Position numbers and translations under genes: made by a program | In this document: piece by piece, positions 4,428 to 6,113 of the stretch | Layout of the letters: each line of letters opens with the position of its first letter | Position numbering within the stretch: the stretch's first letter is position 1 | Assembly (NCBI GenBank): GCA_964405325.1 | Contig: CAYONM010000223.1 | Location: 1 to 6,113, forward strand | DNA from: CAYONM01 sp964405325 | GTDB lineage: Bacteria > Planctomycetota > UBA11346 | Direction: 5' to 3' | DNA: 6,113 bases | The notes under the pieces: generated by a model | The model's database searches: none | What the model was told of the DNA's origin: nothing | What the model saw: only the letters and a program-made list of their open reading frames with translations

Positions 4428-6113
4428 ATGCGAACCCACCTGCGTACACTGCTCGTGCTGTGTGCACTCTGCATACCCTCCGCATATGCGGAGGGGCTTT
4501 ACGACTCCCTGCCCCGCCAGGGCATGAAGCTGCATACCTGCGGCAACAGCTATACCGCTTCGACCTTCAGCGCCGGCATGGAAGATCTGATCGAAGCGCG
4601 CGGGTATTCCTGGGGCAAGTACAAGACCGCTGGCGTCGCCGGAGCGACCCTGCAGACGGTCATTTCATTGGACGGCGACGATCTGCGCGCGCAATTGCCC
4701 ACGGAGTATTGGGATCTGCTGGTCCTGCAATCCTATTACAGCGACCATGAGAAGGAGAAGGAGGCGGCGCTCGAGATCGTCGAAATGGGGCGGCAGCACA
4801 ATCCGGACATCCGCGTGCTGATGTATACCATCTGGCCCACCTACGAAGAACGCTACGAGCCGCGCTTGGGTCGCACCGAAGCGTGGAACGAGGGCATCCG
4901 CGACGCGATCCTCGAGCACTATCCCGAGCAATTCGTCCAGGTCATGCCGGTCAGTCTGATCTACCGCGAGCTCTACGAGATGATCGACGCGGGCCTGGTG
5001 CCGAACATGAGCACCCACACCCTGCTGTTCTCCGATGGCGGACATCCAGGCAAATACGGCGCCTATCCGATCATGATGGCGGCTGCAGCGATGATGTACA
5101 ACGAGTCGCCGATCGGCTATCCCAACGTCAGCACCCACGACAGCACCATCGAAGCGGAGACCGCCGAGGTCTTTCAACAGGTGGTCTGGGACGTGTTGAT
5201 GACCTACGACGCCGCCCAGATGAGCGTCGATCCGATCATCAGCTCCCGGCGTCTGCCGGTTGCGGTGGAGGGTCTGCCCTATGAGCACCAGTTGCAGGCG
5301 ATGAACGTCTCCGGCCAGGAGACCTGGTCGCTGGCGGCGACGAGCGGACCCTTGCCACCGGGTATCCAACTGGATGCCGACGGTCGCCTGCATGGTACAG
5401 CAGCACAAACAGGCGATTATCCTATCACCATCGAGATGCAGGACGGTGCGACCACCAGTACCCGCAGCTATCATTGGCGCGTGGATCCCAACGTGCCGCC
5501 GTCGATCGTGAGCAGCTCCCTGGGAACCATAGCGCATGCGGAATATGCCAGCGTGGAATTGGAAGCGGAAGGCGGCGTCGGGCGTCTCAGCTGGGAGCTG
5601 GTAGAGGGCGAGCTGCCGCCGGGCATGCAGGTGGCGGCAGCTGGTTTCATCACCGGTGTTCCCGCCAAGAGCGGTAGCTATGAAGCTGTGGTCGGCGTGG
5701 ACGACAGCCATCCCGATGGCGCCAAAAGCGCAACTGCGATGATCAACCTGACTGTCGCGGAGCCGACGCCGGGCACCATTATCGTGCGCAAATACGACCA
5801 GCCGGTGGATCCCGTCTACGACGGTTTTTTCGATGAGCCCTACTGGGACTTCTCTCAGGCTCGCAGCATCGAAAAGGCCGTCGCCGGCTCGCCCACGGCG
5901 ACCGTGCAATGGGACATTTTCTGGAAAAAAGACAAAAGTAATGCCAAAAGCGTTGATCTCTTCATTGGCGCCAAGATCCGGGTCGGCGCCATGGGCAAAA
6001 CACCAGGCGACGCATTGCACTTTTTCTTCGACGGCAACAACGGGACATTGGATAGGGACAAGGCCGATGCACGACAAAAGGAAATTCGGCGACGATGCCG
6101 GAAGTGGTTTCAG
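4428..6113 (+). CDS. Secreted SGNH-type hydrolase with two He_PIG repeats and CBM9-like domain (3' end missing)
   Basis: An open frame of 562 codons that reaches the window edge without a stop. Residues 1-21 are a signal peptide ending AYA before EG. Residues about 33-265 are an SGNH/GDSL-like domain: block I HTCGNSYTAS with Ser41 as likely nucleophile, a glycine pair in GVAGATL (69, 72), and block V FSDGGHPGKYG with the classic D-x-x-H (Asp203, His206). The block III position, LVLQSYYSDH, has no G-x-N asparagine. Residues about 268-444 hold two putative Ig repeats of the He_PIG type, each marked by ELPPG/PLPPG followed by a G-x-x-G-T/V turn and a G-D/S-Y strand. From about 449 onwards the sequence resembles a CBM9-like sugar-binding domain (VYDGFFDEPYWDF, then GDALHFFFDGNNG), incomplete here. 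The start is supported by AAGGAGGAG. Expected role: extracellular, carbohydrate-directed esterase. If the window ends are joined, a stop arrives seven codons later (40-42), giving a truncated domain. Confidence 0.9.
   Translation, partial: MRTHLRTLLVLCALCIPSAYAEGLYDSLPRQGMKLHTCGNSYTASTFSAGMEDLIEARGYSWGKYKTAGVAGATLQTVISLDGDDLRAQLPTEYWDLLVLQSYYSDHEKEKEAALEIVEMGRQHNPDIRVLMYTIWPTYEERYEPRLGRTEAWNEGIRDAILEHYPEQFVQVMPVSLIYRELYEMIDAGLVPNMSTHTLLFSDGGHPGKYGAYPIMMAAAAMMYNESPIGYPNVSTHDSTIEAETAEVFQQVVWDVLMTYDAAQMSVDPIISSRRLPVAVEGLPYEHQLQAMNVSGQETWSLAATSGPLPPGIQLDADGRLHGTAAQTGDYPITIEMQDGATTSTRSYHWRVDPNVPPSIVSSSLGTIAHAEYASVELEAEGGVGRLSWELVEGELPPGMQVAAAGFITGVPAKSGSYEAVVGVDDSHPDGAKSATAMINLTVAEPTPGTIIVRKYDQPVDPVYDGFFDEPYWDFSQARSIEKAVAGSPTATVQWDIFWKKDKSNAKSVDLFIGAKIRVGAMGKTPGDALHFFFDGNNGTLDRDKADARQKEIRRRCRKWFQ
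4476..4495. repeat. 20 bp perfect palindrome in the signal-peptide codons
   Basis: CCCTCCGCAT (4476-4485) is followed immediately by its exact reverse complement ATGCGGAGGG (4486-4495). It covers codons 17-22 or so of the second SGNH gene, including the presumed signal-peptidase site. In mRNA it would make a strong stem about 50 nt after the start codon. It may be an operator, a translational pause element, or coincidence. Confidence 0.5.
6096..6113. repeat. Right copy of 18 bp terminal direct repeat
   Basis: Identical to bases 1-18. Here the sequence is in frame in the last gene and encodes CRKWFQ, in a basic stretch (RRRCRKW) that does not look like a CBM9 domain continuing. The reading frame may therefore already have left the true protein sequence by this point, through a frameshift or an assembly join just upstream. 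Confidence 0.85.

Noticed and set aside
4184..4750. A 188-codon plus-strand open frame overlapping the start of the second SGNH gene
   Set aside because: It covers the promoter and structured leader and then runs out of frame through the SGNH gene, with no ribosome site or recognisable domain.
4665..6077. A 470-codon open frame on the minus strand
   Set aside because: It is fully antisense to the SGNH/He_PIG/CBM9 gene, which has clear domains, a signal peptide and a strong ribosome site. Its translation is low-complexity in style and resembles no family, as is usual for antisense frames in GC-rich DNA.
1..6113. CRISPR array, tRNA, rRNA or transposase
   Set aside because: No regularly spaced direct repeats, no cloverleaf with tRNA consensus bases, no rRNA motifs and no DDE or tyrosine recombinase motifs were seen on either strand.

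Overview
This 6.1 kb, GC-rich window reads as part of a heterotrophic, polysaccharide-using bacterium. The clues are secreted multi-domain SGNH hydrolases, putative Ig-like (He_PIG) repeats, a CBM9-like module, a recurring C-terminal beta-sandwich domain and an AraC regulator of the cupin-plus-two-HTH type. This mix is common in the PVC group (Verrucomicrobiota, Kiritimatiellota, Lentisphaerota, Planctomycetota), but the phylum is an inference and is not proven by the sequence.

Layout. Bases 1-257 hold no gene I can recognise. Positions 258-490 on the plus strand encode a short, internally deleted piece of the C-terminal end of a quinol-type nitric oxide reductase, best treated as a pseudogene. 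An AraC-family regulator (664-1485, minus strand) follows. A 120 bp divergent intergenic region with a candidate promoter and a leader hairpin separates it from a two-gene operon on the plus strand: a small secreted FnIII/beta-sandwich protein (1606-2433), then 22 bp later a secreted SGNH-type hydrolase (2456-4168). The hydrolase carries the same FnIII and beta-sandwich pair at its C-terminus. A 259 bp intergenic region (4169-4427) is unusually rich in structure: a short hairpin, a perfect 9 bp inverted repeat, two abutting TATAAT hexamers, and a 58 nt leader closed by a perfect 11 bp stem and apparently folding as a three-way junction. It precedes a second secreted SGNH protein with two He_PIG repeats and a CBM9-like domain (4428 to the window end, incomplete).

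How it may work. The AraC protein is the natural candidate activator of the divergent operon and possibly of the downstream SGNH gene, whose promoter has strong -10 elements but no good -35. The three secreted proteins could together remove ester groups (for example acetyl groups) from an extracellular polysaccharide. The substrate is not visible from sequence.

The first and last 18 bases of the window are identical. This suggests either a circular molecule or an assembly end-overlap. No replication or mobilisation gene is present, and joining the ends truncates the CBM9-like domain, so an assembly artefact is at least as likely as a real circle.
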